40,899 nt of DNA from Acidiferrobacterales bacterium (lineage in GTDB: Bacteria > Pseudomonadota > Gammaproteobacteria > Acidiferrobacterales > JAJDNE01). Made by a program: the position numbers and the translations under genes. The notes beneath the pieces were generated by a model, which searched no databases, was not told the origin of the DNA, and saw nothing but the letters and a program-made list of their open reading frames with translations. The DNA lies in the NCBI GenBank assembly GCA_022340825.1, contig JAJDNE010000037.1, positions 1-40,899 on the forward strand, written 5' to 3'. Positions 25,875-34,716 of the stretch are shown here, piece after piece. Position 1 is the stretch's first letter. Each line of letters begins with the position of its first letter.

Positions 25875-26501
25875 ATGCCAGTCATCGCCCTGGTCGGTAA
25901 TAAAGGCGGCGCCGGTAAAACGACACTGACGGTAAATTTATCCGTCGGCCTGGAACGTCATGGGCGTGTCGTGATTCTGGATACGGATCCTCAAGGTTCG
26001 TCGGCCCAGTGGCGCAGCATTGCCGATGATGACAAGTTACCCCCGGTTATTTCGGCGACCGAAAGCCTTGTCGAGATGGTGCGCGACCTCGAGCAGGACA
26101 ACGACTATGTCGTGGTGGATTGTCCGCCGTCGGTACAGGCACCACAAACCCTGGCCATTTTGCAGGTAAGCGACAAGGCACTGATACCTGTGCAGCCTTC
26201 GCCGTTCGACCTGTGGGCATCGATACATATTGAAAATGCGGTGACGGAAGCCCGCGCCAGTAATCCTTCTTTGCAGGCATTGCTGGTGATCAATCAACTC
26301 GAACCACGCACTACGTTGTCGCAATTGATGCGCGATGCGCTGGCGGAAATCGAAGTCCGGGTGGCGGATACTGCCATACGACGCCGTGCAGTCTATCGGG
26401 CCAGTGCCCTGGAAGGGCGCAGTGTGTACGGCATGGGCAAACGGGGCGCCGAAGCGACTGCCGAGCTAAATCAATTAATCGAGGAGGTCATCAGGACATG
26501 A
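25875..26501 (+). CDS. mcdA: McdA, ParA-type carboxysome positioning ATPase
   Basis: McdA binds nucleoid DNA as an ATP dimer and, with McdB, spaces carboxysomes along the cell. The 208-aa product is a small ParA/MinD protein: deviant Walker A KGGAGKTT with signature K10 and catalytic K15, the A' motif DTDPQGS at 36–42, and Walker B YVVVDCPP at about 78–85. It lies between acRAF and mcdB with a 4-bp overlap (ATGA) with the latter. The context makes McdA much more likely than a chromosome- or plasmid-partition ParA, as no parB is nearby. Confidence 0.94.
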   Translation: MPVIALVGNKGGAGKTTLTVNLSVGLERHGRVVILDTDPQGSSAQWRSIADDDKLPPVISATESLVEMVRDLEQDNDYVVVDCPPSVQAPQTLAILQVSDKALIPVQPSPFDLWASIHIENAVTEARASNPSLQALLVINQLEPRTTLSQLMRDALAEIEVRVADTAIRRRAVYRASALEGRSVYGMGKRGAEATAELNQLIEEVIRT

Positions 26502-26728
26502 GCAGTAAAGATAAAACACGGCAAAAGCTCGTGGGTTCAATGCGCAAAACCAAGGCCGATGCGGGGATTGGTACGGAAAACGCCGACGAGACAAAAGCGA
26601 GCCCTGACTTACCTGAGCCGAAGCCACCGAAACAGCCCGCGGCCCGGGAACCAAAGCGGGAGTCGACCAAGCCGGTTTCAGCGAAAGGCGACAGCTACCA
26701 GAGCGGGCGACGGGTTTGGCCGGATTGA
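26498..26728 (+). CDS. mcdB: McdB, carboxysome positioning adaptor (alpha type)
   Basis: McdB binds the carboxysome and stimulates the McdA ATPase, giving carboxysome spacing. The 76-aa product is basic, low in complexity and probably disordered, with Pro/Lys/Glu-rich stretches. It ends in RRVWPD, with a lone C-terminal Trp at residue 74, the feature shared by McdB proteins despite poor overall similarity. Overlap with mcdA by 4 bp supports the identity. It is the last gene of the cso unit before an AT-rich inverted repeat. Confidence 0.88.
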   Translation: MSSKDKTRQKLVGSMRKTKADAGIGTENADETKASPDLPEPKPPKQPAAREPKRESTKPVSAKGDSYQSGRRVWPD

Positions 26729-26739
26729 GTAAGTTGCTC

Positions 26740-26801
26740 AATAAATATTAATAATATAATACATAGATTATTATCTATATATTATATTATTAATATTTAT
26801 T
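26740..26801. repeat. AT-rich 29-bp inverted repeat behind mcdB
   Basis: 26740–26768 and 26773–26801 are inverted copies matching at 28 of 29 positions with a 4-nt loop (TTAT). The element is almost purely A/T and sits in an AT-rich tract reaching to about 26830. The only mismatch, C26762/A26779, becomes a G·U pair in a minus-strand transcript. It lies 11 bp after the mcdB stop and before cbbR. It lacks the GC stem of a typical intrinsic terminator. A cruciform-forming boundary, nucleoid-protein site or miniature element remnant are possible. Confidence 0.85.
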
Positions 26802-26875
26802 ATTATAAATAGTAAAATTCATTAAGATAATCTAAGCCGGTCGCCAGTTGTTCGCAACCGTGGGAGATAAACACA

Positions 26876-27877
26876 GTGTCACCACCAAATTACGATTACA
26901 ATCCGCCGATTGCCATGCCGGATTACCTGATTCGGCATGCCACTTTTCGGCAGCTGCAGGTATTCGAGGCCATCGTGCGCCACGGTAATTTCACCCGCGC
27001 TTCCGAAGAGCTTTTTCTTACCCAGCCCACGGTCTCCATGCAGGTCAAGAAACTGGCCGATGCGATGGGACTGCCACTGTTCGAGTACGTAGGGCGCAGT
27101 GTCAAACCTACCCAGGCGGCACTGGAGTTATACGAGGCGTGCCGGGACATCTTTGAAACCCTGGCGAACCTTGAGATGAAAATCGCCGACATCAAGGGCA
27201 TCAAGCGGGGCCGCTTGCGCCTGTGCGTGGTAACGACTGCCAAATACATTGCACCGGAACTGCTAGGCGAATTCAGCCATATACATGAGGGGATCCAGGT
27301 CTCACTCAAGGTAACGAATCGCGATCGCATAATCGATCGCATGCAGGCAAACGAGGATGATCTATATATCATGGGTCAGGCGCCTGCCGATGAAATGGAA
27401 GTGGAAAGTTATGCCTTTGCGCCCAACCCGCTGGTGGTCATGGCGCCGCGTAATCACCCGCTGGTCGGGAAGAAACGGATTCCGCTATCCGAGATTGCCG
27501 AAGAGCCGCTGATCCTGCGTGAACCCGGTTCCGGAATACGAGATGTGACGTTGCGCCATTTTTCCGAGGCTGGATTCCGACCACAAATTCGCATGGAGTT
27601 AGGCAGTAACGAAGCTATCAAGCATTCAATTGTGGGCGGGCTCGGTTTGTCCGTCCTTTCTCTGCACACATTGACACTGGAAGGCAGCGACGGCCCGGTG
27701 GCTGTACTTGATGTCGAGGGCTTCCCGATTCAGCGCCAGTGGTTTGTGGTACATCCCAAAGGCAAAGAGCTCTCACTGGTGGCAAAGGCCTTTCTTGACT
27801 ACGCAATATCAAGTGAACCGCAAATACGCGAACGCCTGGAACAGGTATGGCCGGGCTTGGTCGAAGTCGATAAGTAG
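26876..27877 (+). CDS. cbbR: LysR-type transcriptional regulator CbbR
   Basis: CbbR controls RuBisCO operons in response to metabolites such as RuBP, NADPH or 2-phosphoglycolate. The 333-aa product has the LysR winged helix-turn-helix at about residues 22–82 (ASEELFLTQPTVSMQVKKL) and a co-inducer-binding domain at about 105–305. Its FRQLQVFEAIVRHGNFTRA opening is typical of CbbR. The GTG start at 26876 has GGGAGA at 26862–26867; an ATG at codon 14 is an alternative. It reads in the same direction as the cso genes from behind them, whereas cbbR often stands divergent to cbbL. Confidence 0.88.
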   Translation: MSPPNYDYNPPIAMPDYLIRHATFRQLQVFEAIVRHGNFTRASEELFLTQPTVSMQVKKLADAMGLPLFEYVGRSVKPTQAALELYEACRDIFETLANLEMKIADIKGIKRGRLRLCVVTTAKYIAPELLGEFSHIHEGIQVSLKVTNRDRIIDRMQANEDDLYIMGQAPADEMEVESYAFAPNPLVVMAPRNHPLVGKKRIPLSEIAEEPLILREPGSGIRDVTLRHFSEAGFRPQIRMELGSNEAIKHSIVGGLGLSVLSLHTLTLEGSDGPVAVLDVEGFPIQRQWFVVHPKGKELSLVAKAFLDYAISSEPQIRERLEQVWPGLVEVDK

Positions 27878-28033
27878 CGCGACAAGAGCATGGTAAAGCA
27901 CGCATGACGTACATTGATCCATCCATGATGGACGTCCACATGTAATATTAGGTATATCCACCGCCGGCGGGCGACTCAAGTTCCTCGGGAATGGTATGCT
28001 GAGCCCGTTTTCTACCTGAACTGGTCGGTATCG

Positions 28034-28963
28034 ATGCCTCACCACAAAAAACCACGTCGTTTGAAAGTCGGTCTCGCGCTGGGCAGCGGTTCCGCACGCG
28101 GCTGGTCCCATATTGGTGTAATTCGTGAGCTACTGAAGCTCGGCATCAAGCCCGATATTGTTTGTGGTACCTCAATTGGCGCGCTGGTGGGCGGTGCCTA
28201 TGCCTCGGGCAATCTCGATATGCTGGAAGAGTGGGTGCGCGGGATGGACCGCATGGATGTCGTCCGCTATCTGGATGTCACTCGTCTCGGCAGTGGTGGT
28301 GCCATCAAGGGTGAGCGTCTGTTTGCGTACCTCGAGAGCCAGGTAGGCAAACCTGTCATCGAGGATCTGGAAATACCCTTTGCCGCGGTTGCCACCAAGC
28401 TCGCCAGTGGCCAGGAGTTGTGGTTTCAGGAAGGCCCGCTGCTGGAGGCTATTCGCGCTTCGATTTCGTTGCCTGGGTTGTTTACTCCAATTCAGATCGA
28501 CGATGAATGGATTATCGATGGCGGTCTGGTCAATCCGGTACCGGTTTCGCTCTGTCGCGCCATGGGCGCCAACATTGTCATTGCGGTAAATCTGAACGGT
28601 GATTTGTTGAACAGGCATTTCACCGATGATGAAGAGGCTGAGGAAAGCCCTGAACTCGCGTCGTTGCCGCCTCTTGAAAGAATGGCTGAAGAGCTGAAGT
28701 TGCGAACCAATGCGTTTCTTTCCGAGTTGTTTGATTCGGAAGATGACACGCCAGGAATATTCGATGTGTTGGCCGCATCGATTAGCATCATGCAAGATCG
28801 GATTACACGTAGTCGCATGGCAGGTGAATTTCCTGATGTGATGCTCGCACCGCGCCTCGCGCAGATCGGATTGATGGAATATCACCGGGCCGATGAGGCC
28901 ATAGAAGAAGGGCGCGCCACGGTTCGGCGCGCCCTCCCATCATTCCACGGCTTGTTGTTATGA
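28034..28963 (+). CDS. Patatin-like phospholipase/esterase (RssA type)
   Basis: The 309-aa product is a cytosolic serine hydrolase of the patatin family. It has the oxyanion loop LGSGSARGWSHIGV at about 16–29, the nucleophile in GTSIG with Ser47, and the partner Asp162 in IIDGGLVNPVP. The N-terminus is basic with no signal peptide, and a C-terminal region (about 200–309) resembles RssA/YchK relatives of unknown substrate. It begins 156 bp after cbbR and converges with the Sel1 gene. Confidence 0.9.
   Translation: MPHHKKPRRLKVGLALGSGSARGWSHIGVIRELLKLGIKPDIVCGTSIGALVGGAYASGNLDMLEEWVRGMDRMDVVRYLDVTRLGSGGAIKGERLFAYLESQVGKPVIEDLEIPFAAVATKLASGQELWFQEGPLLEAIRASISLPGLFTPIQIDDEWIIDGGLVNPVPVSLCRAMGANIVIAVNLNGDLLNRHFTDDEEAEESPELASLPPLERMAEELKLRTNAFLSELFDSEDDTPGIFDVLAASISIMQDRITRSRMAGEFPDVMLAPRLAQIGLMEYHRADEAIEEGRATVRRALPSFHGLLL
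28909..28935. repeat. GC-rich perfect hairpin at the 3' end of the patatin gene
   Basis: AGGGCGCGCC (28909–28918) and GGCGCGCCCT (28926–28935) form a perfect 10-bp stem with a 7-nt loop inside the last codons of the patatin gene, between two convergent genes. No T-run follows in either direction. It may be chance coding or a pause or processing structure. Confidence 0.5.
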
Positions 28964-28973
28964 GTGTTGCCGG

Positions 28974-29429
28974 TTACTCAATCTCGTAGGCATTTTGGCG
29001 GTTAGCCTGCTTTTCCAGTAGCGCCTGGACCCGCGCCTTTTTTTTGGCCAATGCTTCCTTTCTCGCCTTTTCTTCGGCGGCAGCACGTTTTTTGTCTTGT
29101 GCCGCTACTTCTTTTCCAGCTTCTACTATCGCAGCCTGTGCAGCTGCTGAGTCATTGGTAGCGTCTGATGTACGGCTGGCAAGCTTGTGTTTGGCTCTTA
29201 CGTCACCGTTAGCAGCGGCCTTTTCGTACAACTGATAGGCCTTTTGCATATCGACCTCAGTACCCAGGCCCTGCTCATACATTTCGCCCAGTGAATACTG
29301 TGCACTGGCGTTACCGCCGTTGGCTATTTGTACCTGCATCTGGAATAGCTTTACATATGATTCGTCGAGTTCTGCGGCGTAGATCGGCGCAGTCAGTAGC
29401 GCGCAAAGAAAAATCAATGTTCTGGCCAT
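28974..29429 (-). CDS. Exported Sel1/TPR-repeat protein
   Basis: The 151-aa product has a signal peptide (MARTLIFLCALLTAPIYAA, cleavage about residue 19). One clear Sel1-like repeat (ASAQYSLGEMYEQGLGTEVD) is followed by a second shorter one at about 66–84. The C-terminal third is a Lys/Ala/Glu-rich probable coiled coil (about 105–145). Sel1 repeats mediate protein contacts, here in the periplasm. A GGGGGAT ribosome-binding site precedes the ATG. Its function is unknown; it is convergent with the patatin gene. Confidence 0.85.
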   Translation of the reverse strand: MARTLIFLCALLTAPIYAAELDESYVKLFQMQVQIANGGNASAQYSLGEMYEQGLGTEVDMQKAYQLYEKAAANGDVRAKHKLASRTSDATNDSAAAQAAIVEAGKEVAAQDKKRAAAEEKARKEALAKKKARVQALLEKQANRQNAYEIE

Positions 29430-29714
29430 GGAAATCCCCCTGTCTGGTTGATCGCGTCAGTCGATGCTGCTCTGTCTGATCTGTAAAAAAATAGCAACAA
29501 ATATGCCAGCACGCTGAATTAGCACCATTTTATGACTATTTAGCGCGAAAAACCGGGTCAATGCAAAGAGATCAACACGGCATCTCCTCTGACAACCTGC
29601 CACAGAGAGTCAGAATTGCCGCTCATGCCTGTCGATTTCCGAAATTCTGGAATCAATCTTGGCCCGTATTCGCTACTAAATCGTGGCGCATTCCTGCCGA
29701 GTTTGCGTCGACAG

Positions 29715-30191
29715 CTAGTCTGAAATCATAATCTTCTTGAATCCGAATTCCTGATATTGGCGAATCTCGGCCGGACCGGTTGCCGAGACGTCAACGTAAT
29801 CCGGAAACTCCTCCGGGCTGACATTCTTCCACGACGCGTAGGCACCGCAAACGTGGACCGGAACGTCAGCGTCCTGTCTCAGCGAGACAATCTCGTTGTG
29901 CAGTTGTCTGTATTGACCCTGATTTTTTTTAGTCAGGGCAAACTGCTCGTCGCCATGGGTCACTACGGCAATTGACAGACCGGGAAACTTCTCACGCAGA
30001 CTGCTGATGTGTTGCTTTACCAAAGGGATCGCCCGCTTGAGAAAATCGGGATCGCCGCTGACAATTTCAAAAACGACGCCTTCCGGTGGTTTTTGCTGTT
30101 GCAAAATTTTATTGATGTCGTCGTTGCTGTTGGCCTGGGACAGCATTGGCAGCAACAGGAAAATCAAGAACAAACGCATCAGCTTTTTCAT
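29715..30191 (-). CDS. Exported DsrE/DsrF-like protein
   Basis: The 158-aa product starts with a signal peptide (MKKLMRLFLIFLLLPMLSQA, cleavage after residue 20) and then a DsrE-like fold: VVFEIVSGDP, FPGLSIAVVTHGDEQFAL, a helix, and VPVHVCGAYAS with the single Cys115. In cytosolic DsrE relatives a cysteine near this place carries sulfane sulfur; here export and a single Cys suggest periplasmic thiol or sulfur handling, which is inference. The frame is open to about 30395 but upstream sequence has no protein-like pattern, so the ATG at 30191 is chosen. Confidence 0.8.
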   Translation of the reverse strand: MKKLMRLFLIFLLLPMLSQANSNDDINKILQQQKPPEGVVFEIVSGDPDFLKRAIPLVKQHISSLREKFPGLSIAVVTHGDEQFALTKKNQGQYRQLHNEIVSLRQDADVPVHVCGAYASWKNVSPEEFPDYVDVSATGPAEIRQYQEFGFKKIMISD

Positions 30192-30337
30192 AGGCAGGAT
30201 CTGTATGCGGCTGGTTTGAGGTTGTCCATTATAACAAACACTTGCTGGTCTCGAGGTATAATCTATTCTTAAAAAAAGCATATAGAAAACGTGCCCTCTG
30301 ACGGCATCGCAAAAACACAATAACGCAAAGGACAGCC

Positions 30338-32200
30338 GTGCTATCTGAAGTTCTGAATCCTGATTCCTATATAAATAATATGTGGGCGTTACCACCGCTG
30401 GTAACCGGGGTAGTCATCCTGTTGTTGGGCATCCTGGTCGCGCTGCTGGAACGTTTCTCACGCGTCAGCCGCTTCTTTCTGCTCTATACCATCGCACTGG
30501 TGCTCTGGCAGTTTTGTAATGTGCTCATGTTCTCTGCGGCGACAGAGGCGGTGGCACTTGTCTGGTCGCACATCGGTCAGACGGGAGTGTTTCTCATCTA
30601 TCCCTCGGTGTTTCATTTCGGGGCGGTAATAGGCAACACCGAAAAGCAGGATCGCAAGTATCTATACGTTGCCTGGATCTCGGCCGTCGTCATTATAACG
30701 ATATCGTTTGGTACGGATTGGCTGGTAAGGAGTGTTTATCATTACTGGTGGGGGTATTTTCCGAACTACGGCTGGTTTGGCCTGGTTGCTATTACCATTT
30801 TTTCCATTTTCTTGTCGGCGGCGATTTATCGCATGGTCCGACTACAACACCGGGAGGAACGCGGATCCATTCAGTGGCGTCGTTCCCGGTTATTTGCAAT
30901 TGCCTATATTATTGGTGTGCTGGGAGCGGTGGATTTTGTTAGCACTGCCGGATTCGAGCTCTACCCTATCGGTTACCTGCCCATTTTGTTTCACTGGCTG
31001 GCGATTACCTATGTCACCCTGCGCTACCGGCTGGTCGACATCACACCGGAAATCGCTGCCCAGCAAATCGTCGATACCATGACCGATGCGCTTATTGTGA
31101 TGGACATGGAAAAAAAAGTAAGACTGGTCAATCCGGCGGCAGAGCAACTATTTTCGATCAAAGAGTCAGACATAGTGGGGCGACCTCTGGCAGCGGCGCT
31201 ACATGATAGCGTTGCCGCGAGTTACATGCAGGCAATGCTTACTGATACCAATATCAGTCGATTCCAGTTGGACTATCATCCGAACCCAAACGAAAACCGC
31301 ACACTGGAGTTTTCCGCCGCTATCGTAAAAGACAAATCACGCAAGCCGGTTGCCTATGTTTGCATTCTGCGTGATGTGACGGAACAGCGTGAATTGCAGT
31401 TTGAGCTTGAGCGTCGCGTTGCCGAGCGAACCGCAGAACTGGCAGTAGCCCGGGACCACGCATTGGAAGCCAGCCGTACCAAGAGTGCATTTCTGGCCAA
31501 CATGAGTCATGAGTTGCGAACACCACTTAATGCGATCATTGGATATAGCGAACTCCTGCAAGAAGACGCGGAAGGAAGCGACGACCAGAAGGTTGTTGAT
31601 GATCTGCATAAGATTCGCAAGGCCGGTAATTACCTCCTGAATCTCGTCAGCATGGTGCTCGATTTGTCCAAAATCGAGGCTGGCAAGATGGAGCTGCATA
31701 TCGACACCTTCAGTATCGAGCCAATGGTGAGCGAAGTGGTGGATACCTTTCAACCAATCGCAGCCAAGAATGACAACACGTTGACAGTAAAGTGCCCGAG
31801 GAACATTGGCGAAATGACTTCCGATGTCACCAAGATCCGACAGGCGCTGATGAACCTGCTGAGCAATGCCTGCAAGTTCACGCAGAACGGTGATATTGAA
31901 TTTCGTGTCAAACGGGAACAGCGAGAGAATGAAGATTCTATTGTTTTTGTCGTCTCCGATACCGGAATCGGGATGACGCCGGATCAGCAGCAGAAGCTGT
32001 TTTCCGAATTTAGTCAGGCGGACAGCACAACCGCCGTCAAGTACGGTGGTACCGGTCTCGGGCTCGCCATCAGTCAGCGTTTCTGCCAGATGCTTGGTGG
32101 AGATATCCAGGTGGACTCGGTCGCCGGAGAGGGCTCAGTCTTCACCATGACCATTCCCGCTACGTCCAATACAGAGCCGCAGCCAATCGATTTGCCCTGA
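30338..32200 (+). CDS. Membrane sensor histidine kinase with 7TM and PAS domains
   Basis: The 620-aa protein has an N-terminal seven-helix membrane region (about 18–225, histidine-kinase N-terminal 7TM type) and a PAS domain (about 240–350, ending [11 protein letters not shown]). A coiled coil leads to HisKA with phospho-acceptor His391 in [10 protein letters not shown]. The HATPase domain has an N-box (NLLSNACKF), a G1 box DTGIGM and the G2 box GGTGLGLAI. There is no receiver domain and no response regulator gene next to it. The start is GTG at 30338 with GGA 8 nt upstream. The input signal is unknown. Confidence 0.92.
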   Translation: MLSEVLNPDSYINNMWALPPLVTGVVILLLGILVALLERFSRVSRFFLLYTIALVLWQFCNVLMFSAATEAVALVWSHIGQTGVFLIYPSVFHFGAVIGNTEKQDRKYLYVAWISAVVIITISFGTDWLVRSVYHYWWGYFPNYGWFGLVAITIFSIFLSAAIYRMVRLQHREERGSIQWRRSRLFAIAYIIGVLGAVDFVSTAGFELYPIGYLPILFHWLAITYVTLRYRLVDITPEIAAQQIVDTMTDALIVMDMEKKVRLVNPAAEQLFSIKESDIVGRPLAAALHDSVAASYMQAMLTDTNISRFQLDYHPNPNENRTLEFSAAIVKDKSRKPVAYVCILRDVTEQRELQFELERRVAERTAELAVARDHALEASRTKSAFLANMSHELRTPLNAIIGYSELLQEDAEGSDDQKVVDDLHKIRKAGNYLLNLVSMVLDLSKIEAGKMELHIDTFSIEPMVSEVVDTFQPIAAKNDNTLTVKCPRNIGEMTSDVTKIRQALMNLLSNACKFTQNGDIEFRVKREQRENEDSIVFVVSDTGIGMTPDQQQKLFSEFSQADSTTAVKYGGTGLGLAISQRFCQMLGGDIQVDSVAGEGSVFTMTIPATSNTEPQPIDLP

Positions 32201-32285
32201 ACGATTCGGGATTTACGGTCAATTCTGGCTTTTTCCGGTTGCCGCGGGTAAATTACGCCGCCTTTCTGCAAAAACAGATACTTGC

Positions 32286-33668
32286 ATGGAAAATCGTACG
32301 GACAAATCTGCCGGCAAGCCCCGGGCGAAGCGGGTGCATATCAAGACCTTTGGCTGCCAGATGAATGACTATGACTCAGCACGCATGGCTGATTTGTTGC
32401 GTGAAAGTCATGGGCTTGAGCCGACCGACAACGCCGAAGACGCCGATGTATTGCTGCTTAATACCTGTTCTATCCGTGAAAAGGCGCAGGAAAAGGTATT
32501 CTCACAACTTGGGCGCTGGAACGAGATCAAGCGCGACAAGCCCGACCTGATAATTGGCGTCGGTGGCTGCGTCGCCAGCCAGGAAGGCGAAGCCATCATC
32601 CGTCGCGCGCCCTATGTCGACCTGGTATTTGGGCCACAAACATTGCACCGGCTGCCGAAAATGCTAGACAGCGTGGCCACCGTCGCGGCGCACGAAGTGG
32701 ATATTTCTTTCCCCGAAATAGAAAAGTTTGATCGTCTCCCGGAGCCGAGGGTCGAGGGCGTCCGCGCCTATGTGTCGATCATGGAGGGCTGCAGCAAGTA
32801 CTGCAGCTACTGCGTGGTGCCGTATACGCGCGGTGAAGAGTTCAGCCGCCCGTTTGACGATGTCCTGGCCGAGGCCGTGCACCTGGCAGAGCAGGGCGTA
32901 CGCGAAATCACATTGCTGGGGCAGAACGTCAACTGCTACCAGGGGCCAATGCACGACGGCGGTGAAGCTGACCTGGCGCTGTTGATTCGCTATCTGGCGG
33001 AGATCGACGGCATTGACCGCATTCGCTATACAACGTCACACCCCATGCATTTCAGCGACAGCTTGATTGCGGCCTACGCGGATGTGCCGCAGCTGGTGAA
33101 TCACCTGCACCTGCCGGTCCAGAGTGGTTCCGACCGTGTACTGGCTGCAATGAAGCGCGGACACACCGCGCTGGAATACAAGGCCCGCATCCGCCGCCTG
33201 CGTGAAGTGCGTCCGGATATCAGTCTGTCGAGCGATTTTATCGTCGGTTTTCCTGGCGAGACCGATGCCGATTTCGAAGACACAATGAAGCTGATTGAAG
33301 ATGTCGGTTTCGATCACTCCTATAGCTTTATTTACAGCGCCCGTCCGGGGACACCGGCCGCCGAACTGGCAGATGATACGTCCCGCGCGGTGAAACAACA
33401 GCGGCTGGCGCGTTTGCAAGCGCGCATCAACGAAATGGCTGCGGATATCAGCCGCAGTATGGTTGGCACACGGCAACAGGTGTTGGTGGAAGGCCCCGCA
33501 CGCCGGGGAGAGGGCCTGCTAGCCGGGCGCACCGAAAATAATCGCGTGGTCAATTTTGCCAGCAGTGATGTTGGCCTGATCGGGCAATTCGTCGAACTGG
33601 AAATTGTCGAGGCATTTCCCAATTCCCTGCGTGGCGAGATGGTATTGCCGGACGTGGCTAGCGCTTGA
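32286..33668 (+). CDS. miaB: tRNA (N6-isopentenyladenosine-37-C2)-methylthiotransferase
   Basis: MiaB is a radical-SAM enzyme that adds a methylthio group to i6A37 of tRNAs reading UNN codons. The 460-aa product has the UPF0004 cysteines C24 (TFGCQMN), C61 (LNTCSIR) and C95 (GGCVAS), the radical SAM cluster C169-x3-C173-x2-C176 and a C-terminal TRAM domain (about 385–450). It opens the miaB–ybeZ–ybeY–corC–lnt–leuS block usual in Gammaproteobacteria. Confidence 0.97.
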   Translation: MENRTDKSAGKPRAKRVHIKTFGCQMNDYDSARMADLLRESHGLEPTDNAEDADVLLLNTCSIREKAQEKVFSQLGRWNEIKRDKPDLIIGVGGCVASQEGEAIIRRAPYVDLVFGPQTLHRLPKMLDSVATVAAHEVDISFPEIEKFDRLPEPRVEGVRAYVSIMEGCSKYCSYCVVPYTRGEEFSRPFDDVLAEAVHLAEQGVREITLLGQNVNCYQGPMHDGGEADLALLIRYLAEIDGIDRIRYTTSHPMHFSDSLIAAYADVPQLVNHLHLPVQSGSDRVLAAMKRGHTALEYKARIRRLREVRPDISLSSDFIVGFPGETDADFEDTMKLIEDVGFDHSYSFIYSARPGTPAAELADDTSRAVKQQRLARLQARINEMAADISRSMVGTRQQVLVEGPARRGEGLLAGRTENNRVVNFASSDVGLIGQFVELEIVEAFPNSLRGEMVLPDVASA

Positions 33669-33733
33669 GGCGCTTGACCGACACCCCCATATAGCGTCTA
33701 CACTTATTTCTGTCTTCACCCCAATTCCAGCTT

Positions 33734-34714
33734 TTGAGTACTAACAGCACCGAGATCCGGTTTCGTCTTACCCCTGCAGACAATAGTCGCCTGGCGAGCT
33801 TGTGCGGCCTGCATGATGAGCACATCCGGCAAATCGAAGAATCGTTAGGCGTTGCGATAAGCAATCGCGGCAATGATTTCTGTGTGACCGGCGCGCCCGA
33901 GCTGGCGGGATCCACCGAGCGCTTCCTGAAAGACCTGTATCGTCATACCGGTGGCGGCGAGCTGTTAACGCCTGCGGGTGTTCATATCGCTCTGCAGCAA
34001 ATGGCGCTGGAAATTCAGGGCGAGAAGAATATAGAGGAAGTGCTGGTACCAACGCCCAAGCGCAAGGTCAAAACCCGCAGCGCGCATCAGGCGAGCTACG
34101 TGCGAAACATCCAGACCCACGACATCAATTTTGGCGTCGGCCCGGCCGGCACCGGCAAGACCTATCTGGCGGTGGCTTGTGCTGTCGAGGCACTGCAACA
34201 GGCGCGGGTACAGCGAATCCTGCTGGTGCGACCAGCCGTCGAAGCGGGAGAACGGCTTGGATTCCTGCCCGGTGACCTGGAACAGAAGGTCGACCCCTAT
34301 TTGCGGCCACTTTACGATGCCCTGCATGACATGTTTGGCTTTGAAAAAGTGAATCGCCTGTTGGACAAGCAAGTGATCGAGTTGGCACCGCTGGCCTATA
34401 TGCGCGGCCGTACCCTGAACGAATCCTTCATCATTCTGGATGAGGCGCAAAACACCACGCCCGAACAGATGAAAATGTTTCTGACCCGTATCGGATTCGG
34501 CACCACGGCCGTGATCACCGGCGATGTAACCCAGGTGGATCTGCCCAAGCACCAACGCTCTGGTCTGCGCGACGCGGTTGAAATTCTTGATGGCGTCAAA
34601 GGCATCAGTTTTACCCATTTCACCAATCGCGATGTTGTGCGACATCCGCTGGTACAGAAGATTGTCGAGGCCTATGACGCAAGCCGCCGTGACCAGGAAG
34701 GCGGGGGAAAATAG
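33734..34714 (+). CDS. ybeZ: PhoH-like ATPase YbeZ
   Basis: YbeZ is a PhoH-family P-loop ATPase that works with YbeY in rRNA processing. The 326-aa product shows the P-loop GVGPAGTGKTYLAV at about residues 135–148, RPAVEAGERLGFLPG, MRGRTLNESFIILDEAQNTT (Walker B) and TGDVTQVDLP. A KH-like N-terminal part precedes it. No ATG fits the conserved N-terminus, so the TTG at 33734 is chosen; the following residues match YbeZ starts. It is followed directly by ybeY. Confidence 0.94.
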   Translation: MSTNSTEIRFRLTPADNSRLASLCGLHDEHIRQIEESLGVAISNRGNDFCVTGAPELAGSTERFLKDLYRHTGGGELLTPAGVHIALQQMALEIQGEKNIEEVLVPTPKRKVKTRSAHQASYVRNIQTHDINFGVGPAGTGKTYLAVACAVEALQQARVQRILLVRPAVEAGERLGFLPGDLEQKVDPYLRPLYDALHDMFGFEKVNRLLDKQVIELAPLAYMRGRTLNESFIILDEAQNTTPEQMKMFLTRIGFGTTAVITGDVTQVDLPKHQRSGLRDAVEILDGVKGISFTHFTNRDVVRHPLVQKIVEAYDASRRDQEGGGK

Positions 34715-34716
34715 TG

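Noticed and set aside
26740-26801. AT palindrome as a CRISPR or integrase attachment site
   Set aside because: A single inverted repeat without direct repeats, spacers, integrase gene or tRNA nearby.
28172-28885. 237-aa open frame on the minus strand opposite the patatin gene
   Set aside because: The patatin motifs on the plus strand are complete; this frame has none.
30192-30395. Long N-terminal extension of the DsrE-like protein
   Set aside because: The signal peptide begins at the ATG at 30191; the upstream part has no conserved character and runs into the kinase gene start region.
33965-34645. 226-aa open frame on the minus strand opposite ybeZ
   Set aside because: Shadow of the conserved PhoH-like ATPase.
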